The notes under the pieces are model-generated. The model was not told where the DNA came from, ran no database searches, and worked only from the letters and a program-made list of their open reading frames with translations. DNA of 64,000 bases. Source: Lathyrus oleraceus (lineage: Eukaryota > Streptophyta > Magnoliopsida > Fabales > Fabaceae). The stretch is from the NCBI RefSeq assembly GCF_024323335.1, contig NC_066579.1, positions 354,151,400 to 354,215,399 of the forward strand, given 5' to 3'. The position numbers and the translations under genes are program-made. Below are positions 13,101 through 25,155 of this stretch, one piece after another. The stretch's first letter is position 1, and each line of letters opens with the position of its first letter.

Positions 13101-13960
13101 TGTGTTAGATGAACCAATACAAGTATGGATGAGATAGGTCCATCCTTTGATCTTTTTCTTTTAGTGTGTGGTATGTTTTAGGAGTTTGGTTCATTATGCC
13201 AAATCTCTAACATGCATTAACATCTAAATTTTTATTTCCCGGCCTCAGATAGTTGTGAGTTCTATATAAGTCCAATTACGATTGCTTAACATAGAGCTAA
13301 ATTTGTACCTAAAGGAATAACATTCTAGTAAGTGAGATTGTAAGTCTACCATCTTTCATGGTATTGTGTGGAAACTTGTCCTTTTTTCCTTCCGTTGGAA
13401 GATGTCTTGGTTCAAGGATTCATGCTTGTGAATAGATGGTTGAGTGTTCTCCAAAGAACTACTTAATCAATTGAAAAGCAAAACATCACTAACATCTAAT
13501 CAACTAAAATTTGACTAACTTGTATTAATATTGCTTTTACTTTCAAGCCATTTACTTTATTCAATTTAATTTCTAGTCATTTATCATTTATTTGCCATTT
13601 ACATATCATTTAACTTGTTTATTTTTATGTCATTTTCACTTTGCTCATTTGAGCCATATATTGGGAGTGTATATATCTATTTGTGTATTTTGTTTGTGCT
13701 TGTGGTCTTAGGACCTTAAAATACCTAATAAACAACAAAAACCCTAAAAAATGTTTGTGTGGACTATTGGGTTTGATTTGAGATTTTGGACTTAGGATTA
13801 GGCAACATTCCATATACAAAAGGACTTGGCCAATGCCAACATTCTGAGACCAAGTTATTATGATTTAAGCTTTCATCTTATGCAAGTATTGGGACCCCCT
13901 TTGAACTCATCTGCTACGCGGTCTTGATACAACTATTATTTTGATCTTATGTCTAATGCT
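10185..13960 (+). repeat. 5' LTR of Ogre D, 3' end missing
   Basis: Begins TGTAAGACCCC at 10185. It runs about 3.8 kb and is the inverted counterpart of 5907-9510. The right boundary is approximate: the sequence passes into leader-like DNA near 13960 without the usual LTR end and primer site. It contains a 13-base run of C near 13002. No coding capacity recognised. Confidence 0.75.
11667..11674 (+). promoter_or_regulatory. Putative TATA box of LTR D
   Basis: TATAAATA about 1482 bases after the LTR start, at the same relative place as in the 5907-9510 and E LTRs. Confidence 0.5.
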
Positions 13961-14723
13961 TTAGTCTGAGTCAATCAAGGAGTATTTCATTTGATACATG
14001 GGAAGACAAAGAAGACTGCTAGCCATGGATTTGCTTGCTTGGATGTGGCCAAAATGGATGATTGATCTTGATGATGAATTGATCCATCCTTTGACCTTTG
14101 TTTGTGTTTGCCTTATGTGTGGTCCCTTGTTTGTGATTGTTGCATTCATGCATACATACACATCATGACATTCATCACAGAAAAATAATTTCAAGGAACT
14201 GAGGTCTTATTTGAAAATATTTTCAGACCATGAATTATGGACGAAGGAACACTAAGAAGTACAGTTTCAAATGTCCTGATTTGAAAGAGATAAGGAAGTT
14301 ATCATCTTTTGTATTAGATATTTTGGACTTCAAGCAACATCATGGGAAGCTTCTATCTATATTATCTACTGACGTGGTTGAAGGAATCTTGAGTGTTTTG
14401 GTTCAGTTTTATGATCCTCTCTACAATTGCTTCACTTTTCCCGACTATCAGCTTATGCATATGGTTTGCCTTTGTTCCCTAACATTGACGATTTTGTTGA
14501 TGTTATTGCCATTAGAATCTTCTTGATTAGGAATCATGTGCATACACTATTAGGTGATATTTACTTCTCGTTGCATTTGAGGAATTTTAAAGGTGGTGGG
14601 ACTATTGTGTGTTGTGTTCCCCTTCTGTACAAGTGGTTTATTTCACCCTTGCCTCAGATGCCTGCTTTCTAAGAGAACAAACAATGTCTACGGTGGTCTA
14701 GAAGACTCATGTCTATCACTAAT

Positions 14724-15870
14724 TGTTGGTTCTAAGTGTGGGAAGCAATTTTGGTAAAACAAAGAGTGTTCACAAGATGTTATGTGTGATGTCTTAACAT
14801 AAGATATCCTATGTACCTGATGGAGTTCAAGAACATAATAACATGGCATCTGATGATGTGTACCTGCTGGAGTCTAAATGGAAGACATGATCATGCAGGA
14901 TTGTTTCAAGATGTCATACACAATGTCATGGCATCTGATATGGTTGTACCTGCTGGAAGTTATAAATGGAATTATGGAATTATGCAGGAATTACTCCAGG
15001 ATGTCAGACCCGATGTCATGACATCCTGTACACATAACATTCAGTGTGAATGTTTGGTGTTTTGTGATTGCACAATTAATGGCAATCTATGTATGATTGA
15101 AGATCTGATTTGCAGGTGCATTCAATCATTGATTACAACCTGATTTACTTATTTCCCAAGGAGATCTAACCAGCTGTTATAAAAAGATTTGATTGGAAAA
15201 TAGATTTAGGGTTTTCAAGATGTCCAAGCCCAGCTGAAAGCTTCTATAAAAAGGGACTTAGAAAACCTGTTTGAACACACAACCAAGACTGAGCGAAATA
15301 TAGAGAGAGAGCTAGGGTTTGTGTCTGTTTAGTCGTGAGACTTGTAGGTCATTCAAGTCATCCATTGATGATTGAATTGGACTGATTTGTGGTTCTAATT
15401 TGTCACTCTAAAGCTGTTAAGCAAGAGTGTGTGTCTTCTTGATCAAAGCTGTGAAGCAAGATCAAGAGTGTGTCTTCTTGATTGAAACTGGGAAGTAAAA
15501 TCAAGAGTGTGTTATTGAAAAGTGTTTTCTTTTCTCAAGGGATTGTTGTTTAAGATCACATGTGTGATTGTAGGGAAGTGAGTGGGTTCTCATATCTAAG
15601 AGTGCTTAGGTAGAAATTGCACGGGTAGAGATTAGGTGAGAAAGACTGTAACTTGTTGAAGTGTACGGAGAGTCTTTGAACTGATTCTATTTTAGTGAAT
15701 TTCCTTCCTGGCTTGGTAGCCCCCAACTGTAGGTGAGTTGGACCGAACTGGGTTAACAATTGCTTGTGTCTCGTGCATTACTATTCTCTATCTTTATTCT
15801 GTTTATGATTATTCAGATATTAGTGTCGTGACATTACCTTCGACATCTCATATCTGATACTAGAATTTCA
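14724..15870 (+). repeat. Solo LTR, copia-like, inserted in ORF1 of Ogre D
   Basis: It begins TGTTGGTTC at 14724 and ends GAATTTCA at 15870, 1147 bases. The boundaries are set by the reading frame: removing it rejoins the ORF1 word TNDDIVWY. Flanks CTAAT (14719-14723) and CAAAT (15871-15875) are a 5-base target duplication with one change. It contains TATA at 15245 followed by a leader-like purine-rich region. The end GAATTTCA is shared with the copia-like LTR of Ogre B. The 14-base palindrome GATGTCATGACATC lies at 15012-15025. Confidence 0.8.
15245..15252 (+). promoter_or_regulatory. Putative TATA box of the 14724-15870 solo LTR
   Basis: TATAAAAA followed about 45 to 60 bases later by a GAGAGAGA-rich leader, a usual LTR promoter arrangement. 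It supports plus-strand orientation of this LTR. Confidence 0.5.
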
Positions 15871-16842
15871 CAAATGATGATATTGTTTGGTATGATTCTG
15901 CATTGAGTAGCTTGGATATTATTGATAGTTGTGGTGAGTTCTATAATGTACCCCTCATTGTACACAAGGAGGAATCAACTACAGCCCTGCTTTGGCTCCC
16001 CTTGAGAGACAAACCTAATAACACTAAGTTAGAAGGTCTTTTCTATCAAGAGGGTAAAGATCCCCAACATTTGAAGCAAAGTATGATACATGCTTGGCAT
16101 AATATGCATAGGAAAGGAGGATCCGAGCTTGGTCCACGCAACTGTTTAGCTTTGTAAGCTTACACTATTTGGGTGAAGAAGAGAGCTTTGGAGTTGAAGA
16201 TGTTGTATGCTTGTGAAAGACCTATGTCTTTGATTGTGGCTGAGCCATCAACTCTTCTTAATCAAGATGTAGAGTAGTTGGAAGACGCACTCGCCAAGAT
16301 GAAGCAAGAGAAAGACATGTGGGAAGAACGGTTCCATGCTTTGAGCCGAAAGCATGAGGAGTTGTAGCTTGAGTCAAAGGACAAAGACACACTTACTGAA
16401 CTTCTTGAAGACCGAGAAGTGAAGAGACAGAGAGAGATACAGGGTCCATCTTCCTCTAGTATGCCTCAACCTTATGGTGCGTGGAAGAAGATTAATGATC
16501 AGCTTTTCCTTGAGAAGGCTCAGATGAAGACATATTTTGAGACCGAGATTCGATGTATCCAAAGGAAGCACGCTCCCGTAGCCAGATCAACTGACATTGT
16601 TGTTAAGGGATCCTTAGGATGATTAGTTTCCTTTCCTCTTGTATTTGTACTTTGGTTTCTGAAATTGTACTCAGTGTAATCCTTCCAAATTATATGAATA
16701 AAAGAGATTTTATGGTCAATCAAATTGTTACTATTGTTATTATTTAATATTTGCAAATAGAACTTCGTATGTTCCTTGAAATTAAACAAACAAAAACATT
16801 GCATTTCATGCATCATTTACATAACAGGTTTTCTTTTGCCAG

Positions 16843-17449
16843 ATGTCTTATCGGTTATTCTTCTATGCTTTAGCCAAGCTGACTCACCGATCCAACACGC
16901 GTGCCAATCAACCCAAGATTATGGAGCATTTGGAATAAGAGAACATAGAGTTGAAGGATGAGATTTCCTGGTTGACTGCCATGATGGAGTCTGTTCTTGT
17001 TGCGCAGAATCAGTGTTCACCAACTCTCGCAACTCCTCCCCAGAGGACTGTCATCTCCAAGGTTGCTACCTCAACCATTCCTGTTGCTGCTACTCAATCC
17101 AGTTCGTATATGCCTGTTGGATTCCCGTGGGGGATGCCACCAAATTTCATGCCTGAAGGGTTTGCGCCTACCTTTGCTTCTATGTTGGCATCTAGCCCAG
17201 TCATGTATGTGCCTCCGCCAGTTGTTATTACTTTACCTCGTGTTGAGGACACCATATACCATTTTGAGTCGTCTGAGGGCCCAAACTTTAATGAGAAGAT
17301 GGACGAAATGAAGAATCAGTTCCTTGAGTTGCGCAAGTAGTGGAAAACGTTGAGAGGAAAAGACTTGTTTGGTAAGAGTGTTGTTGAGCTCTGCCTAGTG
17401 CCGAATGTTAAAATCCCGATGAAGTTCAAAGTCCCTGACTTTGAAAAGT
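16843..17449 (+). pseudogene. gag of Ogre D, N-terminal part, truncated
   Basis: From ATG 16843 the frame reads a coiled-coil-like start with an in-frame stop near 16936, then a proline-rich linker (about 17020-17230). After another stop at 17338 comes a segment with LRGKDLFGK and VPNVKIP, ending KVPDFEK, the typical start of the Ogre gag capsid-like domain. The sequence is cut at 17449 inside the codon after K, where the LTR at 17450 begins. Nucleic-acid-binding and later parts are absent from this window on this side of the nest. Confidence 0.8.
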
Positions 17450-20344
17450 TATAAGACCTTAATTTTTACCCTAAGATCCCTCATGGCACCAAGTTATTAC
17501 ACAAGTGCATTGCCTCAAGGATCATAGCATGTTTGGCTCCTTAACCCTATGGTTGGGATTTGTTTGAGTGTTTTGAGACCACCAAGCATGCTTGTATTGT
17601 ATATTATTGCTTTTATTATTTTATTACTAACCAAAAGCACAAAAATATTCCACTAACTCTTTTTGTTTTGAAGCTCAAGTGATCATGTGCTCCAATGCTC
17701 ATAGGAGGCTCCTAAGCCCAATGCAATGGCTAGATGAAGAAGAGAAGAAGCATGACAATGGTCCACAAAGCTCCTAATAATCATATATGTCTCCCAAGTA
17801 TCTCAATTTTCCAATTTGATCAAGATAACCCAAAGGGCTTGAGGATTATTTCCCAAGGAAACCCTAATTTTACTATGCTTTGACTGTGCCTTGCCCATGA
17901 AGCAACCTCAACCTATGATAAAATTTAATCAAAGGAAGTTCTTTCATTCATCATTTTATGAATATATGAGCCTATTTGAGGATCCTCAATCATTTATTCA
18001 TAAAGATTGGAAGTTTGGCCTTGAAAAGTTGACCAGTCAAGTCATCTGACTAAGTTGAGCACCACTGAGATATAACTTTTGATGTGTTTGTCAAATGAAG
18101 ATGACCCCAAGAGAAACAATGTTCCTAATATCCATATGAACAAATTTCGTGTTCATCAAAAATCCATTTGAAACTTTTAAGGACATCATTCATTTCAAAA
18201 CATCATAGGTCATTTGGACTGAAGCCCTAATTTTGGGTAAACTTACCAAGGGCATAACTTCCTTAATTTTTATGATTTTTAGGTGAGACCAAATTCATTG
18301 GAAATCTTGAGATGTCTAATTCAAATGTTATGTTGGATATAATTTCATAATCCTAAAATAAGTACATGTGATAATACAAAACATTATAGGTCATCTTGGA
18401 CCTTACTCATTGAATTTGAAAAAGTACCCAACTTCAAATGCCTATAACTTTGTCATAAAAATTCAAATGATTCAAACTTTGAGTCTAGATTGACTATATT
18501 GAAAGCATCTACAACTTTTATGTTTGAGGTTTTTCCATTTTAAGCTTGTATCATGAGGACATAAGGGTTTGATTAAGCTTGTTTTTGGTGAACTTTATCA
18601 AAATGACTTGAATATGTTTTGTACCTGAATTTTCATATCCAGTTTTCATCAATTTCCAAATGCAAAATGAATTTTTGCCCAACATAACTTTTTTTTCCTT
18701 GTTTCAATAGCTTTCCATCCATTACTCACATTACTCATTTGGATCTACCATTTGGGAGTTTTAAATTCATTTCCATTTATGTGCATTTTGGTATTTCATG
18801 ATGAAATTTGAATGTGAAAGCTAGTTCCCTCCAAAGTGCACGACCAAATGCTCTTCATGTGAGCTCAGCAAACTTCTGCAATAATCATTGGGCCTTCAAC
18901 ACGCATACACAGGCCCATGCATCCAATTTTTAATTTGCCATGCACATGAAAGAAGCGTGTGATCTGATACCTTCAACTATAAATAACCACTTCCTCTCAT
19001 TCATTTGGTAACCTTTTGGAGATCTGAATTGCTGCAGCATTGAAACCATAGCCATACCAAAGGAATTACTCAAAAAAAATTCACACTTTCGAGCTTGAAA
19101 TTCAGCATCATTAGTTGAGCTTCAAAGCCTAATTTCTTAGCCTTTCACATCCACTACATCCATAGATCAAAGAGGAGCAAGGAACTTGGAGGATTCGTGG
19201 CCAGAAGTGCTTCAATTCAGAGGTATACATTCAAACTTTTTGGATCTAGAACTCTTAATTCAATGTAGCATTCTTGTGTTTGTGTGGTTTTCTAAAGTCC
19301 TCACACTTGAGGCAAGCCATTGGTGCTTTCAATTCATCATTTCATGAGCTTACAGTTTGAACACCATGATCTTCTTCTTCACGTTTCTCTCAATATAGGA
19401 AGAGTGAGGAAGATCCAATGGTACAATGATGATCTCCATCACACGAGCTTCATTTCCATGGCTTTGTTTTTAATTTTTATTAAGTTTCATTTTCCTGCAA
19501 CGGGTGGCCGAAAGTTGTTGTTCCACCGGAGAAGATGGTAGTTTCCACCACCATCACCACGTGTGCACCTTCATGACCTTTGGATCTTGTATTCAGGATC
19601 TAATCGTGTGCATCCATTGTGTTTACTTATTTTAATACAAGTTGTTGCGCGGTTGACTCAAGCACACCGTGTTCCCTATGATCTGGACCATCTATTGATG
19701 CCATGTCAATTAATGAGCTCCATCACGTGGCTGTGGTTTTTTCCATTTATTCCATTTTCATTTATTTTCAGTTAATTCATTTGATTTTCAAAAATTCATA
19801 AAAAATTCATTTGAAGTCATAAAAATATGAGACCAATTCCAAAACTTTTCTTGAAAAATCTAGTTTCATATTTTGATTTTTAATTATTTTTGTGACTTCA
19901 TTTGATATTTTTTATGGATTATTTGATTTTTAATGGTTTTAATTCATTTTAAAATACTTTCTGACTTTTAAAAAATCCAAAAATATTTTCATAGCATATA
20001 TGGATCATGATAAGTCAATGAAAAATGGTCTCATCAATTTCTTATTTGATTTGAGATTATTTAAGATTTTAATTCATATTATGCTATTTTTAATTGTTTT
20101 TAAAAACTTTCTGATTTCAAAAATTTGTGAGAAAATTAGTCAAAGCTTGTTTGACAATGTTGAACCTATGAGAATTTAATTGGACTTATTGAAGTTATTT
20201 TGAATTGAATTTGAGGTTTGACCTTATTTATTTATTTTTTATTTGCATTTTATTTTAATTCAAAAAATACCAAAAAAGTACCATTGACTCTTTGACTTGT
20301 TATCTTCATTTCTCTTCTGTTTGGTGTTGGTTGATGTTGATTTG
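17450..20344 (+). repeat. LTR E fragment inserted in Ogre D gag and cut by Ogre B
   Basis: It starts TATAAGACCTT, a mutated form of the TGTAAGACCCC start, followed by CCTAAGATCCCTCATGGC as in other LTRs here. The target site before it is AAAGT (17445-17449). It runs 2895 bases and stops where Ogre B begins at 20345. Sequence style matches LTR D, including a TATA box at the same distance. No gene; the open frames of 70 codons or less are not conserved. Confidence 0.8.
18978..18985 (+). promoter_or_regulatory. Putative TATA box of LTR E
   Basis: TATAAATA about 1528 bases after the LTR start, matching LTR D. Confidence 0.45.
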
Positions 20345-21722
20345 TGTAGCACCTCAAATTTTCCCTCCTCATTCATGCATGCATTTTAGGTCATTTAACA
20401 TTTCATATTGCATTTCATCATGTCAATCAGAATTAGCTCTGAGTGTTTGTCTTCCAAGAAGTTTGGATATCATCCAAGTCACTTTGTGGGTTCTATCTGA
20501 ATGATCAGTCAACACAAGGGAAATTGTGCATCAACTAGGGTTTTTCTCAACACTCAAGGAAGTTTGTATTCATCTAGGTATCAAGGGTGCATCACCATCT
20601 TCATGATCTTTATTTCCTCAAATTCTCATTTCTTATCAGCAAAGTTCATCTGAATTAGGGTTTGACCTCTAGTCAACTTTGGTCTACTGAAGCAGTCAAA
20701 GTAGGGTTCCTCAAGGATTGAGATGCAATCTTGGTTTGAAGGTATTATGGGTGTTGTGTAGAGCTCTTGGGAGCTAGGGTTTCATTTTCAGAGGTTTTCT
20801 TCAAAGGATCAAGCTTAATGGGCTCAGTACAGTTCAAAATTCAACTGTGAAGTCAAAAGTCAATTGTTAGTCAACTGAGGGTCAAATGGCTAGGGAATGA
20901 CTTGAGATACTTCCAACATGTTCAAATGGGGTTTATTCATCATTCAAAACATTAATATTAAAGGAACAAATGTCCAGTGCACAGGTTACCAAATTTGAAA
21001 AGATGACCTGTATTGTGAAGTTTCCAAATTTGGAAGGATTTTGACCTAGCTTCAACTTGATTTTTCATCACCAAGGAAGCTCCAAATGAACTTTTTCTCA
21101 GACATGAAAGTTGTAGATGTTTGTCTCCCCTTTCCAAAAAGTCCTATTTCAAGGCCATATGATGAATGGTTAAAGAGTTATGGTTCTTGAATGACGAAGT
21201 GTGCATGAAGGCTTTAAAAAGGCATAACTTGAGGTTGACAAGTCCAATTGGTGTGGCTCTTTTTGCCATGGCTTTGTTTTGAGAAGTACTTCAAAATGGC
21301 ATACAAAATGACCTATAATTTTGCATGATTCATTAATGGTGCAAGTCATTTTTCAAGCTTTCTTTCATGAAAAGTCAAAAGGACACAGGATGACATCATG
21401 GAATATTCTCATGTGTCAATCATTGGGAATTTATTCAGCATTTTTTTTTGGGCCAAATTCACCTTGGAATTTAAGCCCATGCATTCCCACATGTGTGGAA
21501 AAGTCATACATGCACAAAAATTACACCTTTGTAAAATTGTCATTAAACATCATTTTGTGTTATTTCTTTCATATAATCACGATTAATCAAGTCTCAAGAG
21601 AGGATTAATGCATTAAACAAGGTAGTTCATGTGCAAATAAGGGGGGCATTTCCAAAAATAACCAAAATAATCATGGACTTGAAACTCCTTCATTTGAACC
21701 CACCAAGCCACAAAAATCAGAG

Positions 21723-21729
21723 TATAAAC
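21723..21729 (+). promoter_or_regulatory. Putative TATA box of the Ogre B LTR
   Basis: TATAAAC about 1380 bases into the LTR, followed by an AACCCTAA leader word. The 3' LTR copy keeps it near 54935. Confidence 0.35.
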
Positions 21730-24700
21730 TCTAAAAATATCATTGAGCAAAACCCTAATTCGTGCAACCTCCATACACACTGAAAATCTCACTTTCCAAA
21801 AATAATATCATACTTTATTCTCATCAAATCTCTCCATACATCCATGGAAAATGAAAACCAGTAGCATATTCTTGATCTACACACTCTAAGGATCACAAAC
21901 CACCCACGATTTGAGCCATTCCAAGCAGTTTCTAAACAGAGCTTTAATGGAGGTTACTTCTTGAATCTCAAGATCTGGACCGTTTCAAGCACAACCAAAG
22001 GTAGAAAACATTCATAGAAGTTCAAGGGAGGTATTCTGGAACTTATCTCATCACCACACAAAAGTTTCAGAAGGTGCCATTTTTGGTAACTCAAATTTTG
22101 ACTCTCTTATTTCGCTCATTTTTTATGCCTAAATGAAACTACATGCTATGGTGATGATGTTGATGTGTTTACTTTTTAAAATGGTGCAATATTGAGTGAG
22201 AAATCTTGATTTAAAGTTTTGATATTCAAACTTGTTGTTTATGATTTGAGAGATTGGTGAAGATTCATGAAAAATTAATATGATTTTTGAGTTCCTAGCA
22301 TGTGGTTTAGGGGGGGTAGCCCCATTTTCATGGAGCTTTGGCCGCGCGTGGGAGGAGGCCACCGCCGTGAGCGGCCGGAGCCCTACCGGCGCTACTGTTC
22401 ATGGCCGGATTGTCTTGAGGAAGAAGACAATCCCATGGTCGTTGGATCGCTTTGACTATTATTTGAAATGGATGCTCAAGATTCATCCATGTGTTTTCTT
22501 GCTTGGACCAATCTCATCCATCCATTACATGTTTGACTTGTTGACTTTTTTTTTATCCAAAAGCCCATATATTTTCTGATTTTCGTTTTTATTTATTTTT
22601 ATTAGTCACTTAAGTGACTTGTGTGACCAATTGATATTGTTACATATGTGTCACATGTCATGTACATATTTTACCCTGTTTTATTTTTTTTTTAAAAATA
22701 GCAAAAATACTTAAAAAAATATGAAATTGTTTGTGAGTGATCCCTGGTGAGTCCTTGATTTTATGGTACCATTGCCCAATTATTTCATGACACGTGAAAT
22801 TTAATATGAATTTCTGATTCATTTATGTGAATTTTTGACCATTTGCATTCAAACCTTCATGAAATCCCATATTTTAATCATTCTGACCCAAGCCTTTGCA
22901 CACACCATCATCATACATGATACTAAGATGTGGTAACTGGTTTGGTTATTTTCTATGTCATTTTGCTAGGGTTTGACACATGAATTTAAATGTTGCATTT
23001 TAGGATATGATTTTGCATTCTCAATTTCTCAATTTTTGTTTTCACATCAAATGAATCTGGATGCTCCTGATATTTTGCATGATGTTTATATATGCTTATT
23101 AGAACCTTGTGTTAAATTCCCATAAATTTAGGATGCATTTTCAATTTGATTTGTATTTTTGAAGTTAATGTTTGCATTTTAGTCCCTATTTTGATTCTTG
23201 CTTAGCATGAGGCACTTGTGCCACTTCCTTTGAATGTTGAAACCAATCCTCTTGCACATGTTTTAGTATGTATGTCATGTCTTGATGTGTGGAGCCTTTG
23301 CCCCATGACTTTGAGTTTTGATACCCTTTTGAGGCATTTGTTTGACAAGAGGTTTAGGCCTCCTATCCTTGGTTGTTTTTGTGAACTTTTGTGAACTTTA
23401 ATAGCATGATTCATGTGGTTACACTTTGATTCTGGTTTGGTGCCTTTGCACATGTGTTCTCCCCTGTTCTATGATGCTTCTATCAATTCTTTGTGCATTT
23501 ATTCATAATCAGCTCCTTTTTGCATTCATTTGACCATGAAAGACGCATTAGGGTTTCATGATACACTTTGTTTGATTTTGGTCCAAAAGTGATTCTATGC
23601 TTATGATATGAACTTGGAGGTTTGCATATTGATTACATAGCTCACTTGACATGCTTATGATGTGCATACCTTGCTGCCATGTTCATTTCATCTTGACACA
23701 TAATTGCATGAACTTGTCTATAATGCTTTTGTTGCATTTTGAGGTGCTTTGGACATGATTGACTTTCACTTTGCTAAGTTGGATTTAAATGACTTTTGAT
23801 TGATATTTTATGAGTCATTTGGTTCTGTTTGTGTGCTTGATTGTCTAATCCTTGACCCTTGCCTCATGCCTTTACCTTTTATGACTCATTTTTGAAGTTA
23901 AAGCACTTTGAACTTGTATGTTGACTTGTTTCACTTTGATGCATCTTTGGATGTTTAGTGTTTTTGCTTTGATCTTGTTGAGTTTAGTTCTTGAGACACT
24001 TATTGAATTGATGTCACTTTTGACTTGGTTCTATTGTATCCTCCTTTCATCATTCATGCTTTGTTGTGACATGCTTTCTATTGCATCCGTGCACTATTTA
24101 CCTGACACTGTTGTTGCTATGATTCTTTTGTTTGGCGCAACTCATGATTGCACCCCATCTTGTTATTCAAACTTGTTTGTTGAGTTTTTGTGAGGGCTCA
24201 CATGACTCTTGAAGAGATAGCTTGCTTGGTATTCCACTTTATTTGTGGGATACCATTTGGAGATTTATTCTGATTGCTTTGCTGACTTGCTTTCTTTAAT
24301 GGTGCTAGCTTGAGAGATCTCTGGGTTTCTTGTTTCTTTAGTTGTTGTTACTTTGGATCTTTATCCGTGTGGTAGATCTCTTGATCCCTTTTACATCTTT
24401 CCAGCATTTTACCGTTTTCTTAGCTGGAAGACCTCGATAGGAGGCAATGTCTTTGTGTGTTTACTTTTGTGCCCAAAGACCTCCAAGAGGAGGCACCAGT
24501 GCTAAAGACATCCATGAAGAGGCAATTGACGGATAAAAGGGATTAGAAGTCAATCCCCCGTTATTCAGTGTGTCGTTCTTTATGCTTGCACTACGTGTCG
24601 ATGCTTCAGAACAAAAGCCCAAGATCTTTTGTCCGGTCAGTCAGTGGAGAGGGTTTCATCTTTCTGAACCCCCACGCTTTGTCATGAGCTCACCCTGTCC

Positions 24701-25155
24701 AGGGTTAAGAGCTATGAGGTCTTATCCTCATTACCCTTTTGATCTGCTCACCCTGACGTTCAATGTCAGTGGTTAAGAGCCCATTTGATTACCTTTCCAT
24801 GGCTTGTTTGTCGAGGTTGATATGACCCCTCTTGACCAAAGCCCTACCCATGTATGTTTGAGCCCCCTTGTGTGGTGTGATCGTCTCCCCATAGGACTGC
24901 TAGGCTTCGTATAGTCTCTCGTTTGCATGTCAATTTAGGTAGCACGGTTCCTTCGTCTAGGGCTTCCTTTTTGCATGAGCATTCCTAAAACACAAACAAA
25001 CTCTTTGATTTTCTTTTCTTAAGAACACGTTAACTCCTTCTACTACAGGTGAGTAAGTCTCCAAAGGTCGAGCATCCGATAGATTGCGTAGTAATGTCGT
25101 GTATCTAAAAAACACAAAAAACAAAAAAAAATAGGTTAGCCGAGCTACGATGCTC

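Larger units (their letters stand above)
14230..16619 (+). pseudogene. ORF1 of Ogre D, broken
   Basis: ORF1 is the extra gene upstream of gag in Ogre elements. Its function is unknown, and from memory its family resembles the plant domain called DUF7745. The start at ATG 14230 is followed by a segment with the family words FYDPL, CFTFPDYQL. The frame then jumps near 14450 to a part homologous to the LFPN, CCxPLLYKWF region, so about 95 middle residues are deleted compared with the copy at 28097. A stop at 14670 follows, and a 1147-base solo LTR interrupts the gene (14724-15870). The frame resumes at 15871 with NDDIVWY and CGEFYNVPLI, then has stops near 16155, 16275 and 16365 before a charged, coiled-coil-like tail. 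Not functional. Confidence 0.8.
10185..17449 (+). mobile_element. Ogre D, plus-strand Tat/Ogre element, decayed and truncated
   Basis: Order: partial 5' LTR (10185 to about 13960), leader remnant (about 13960-14229), ORF1 (14230-16619) interrupted by a solo LTR, spacer, and the start of gag (16843-17449). The gag is cut at 17449 by the LTR starting at 17450. I find no primer binding site, so the 3' end of the LTR and the primer site were probably lost in one deletion near 13960. The rest of D should lie to the right of all later insertions, outside this window. Confidence 0.8.

Noticed and set aside
22280..22579. 99-codon open frame over the GC-rich patch, also at 55492
   Set aside because: Lies in the untranslated LTR, and the two LTR copies differ downstream; composition reflects the CpG patch.
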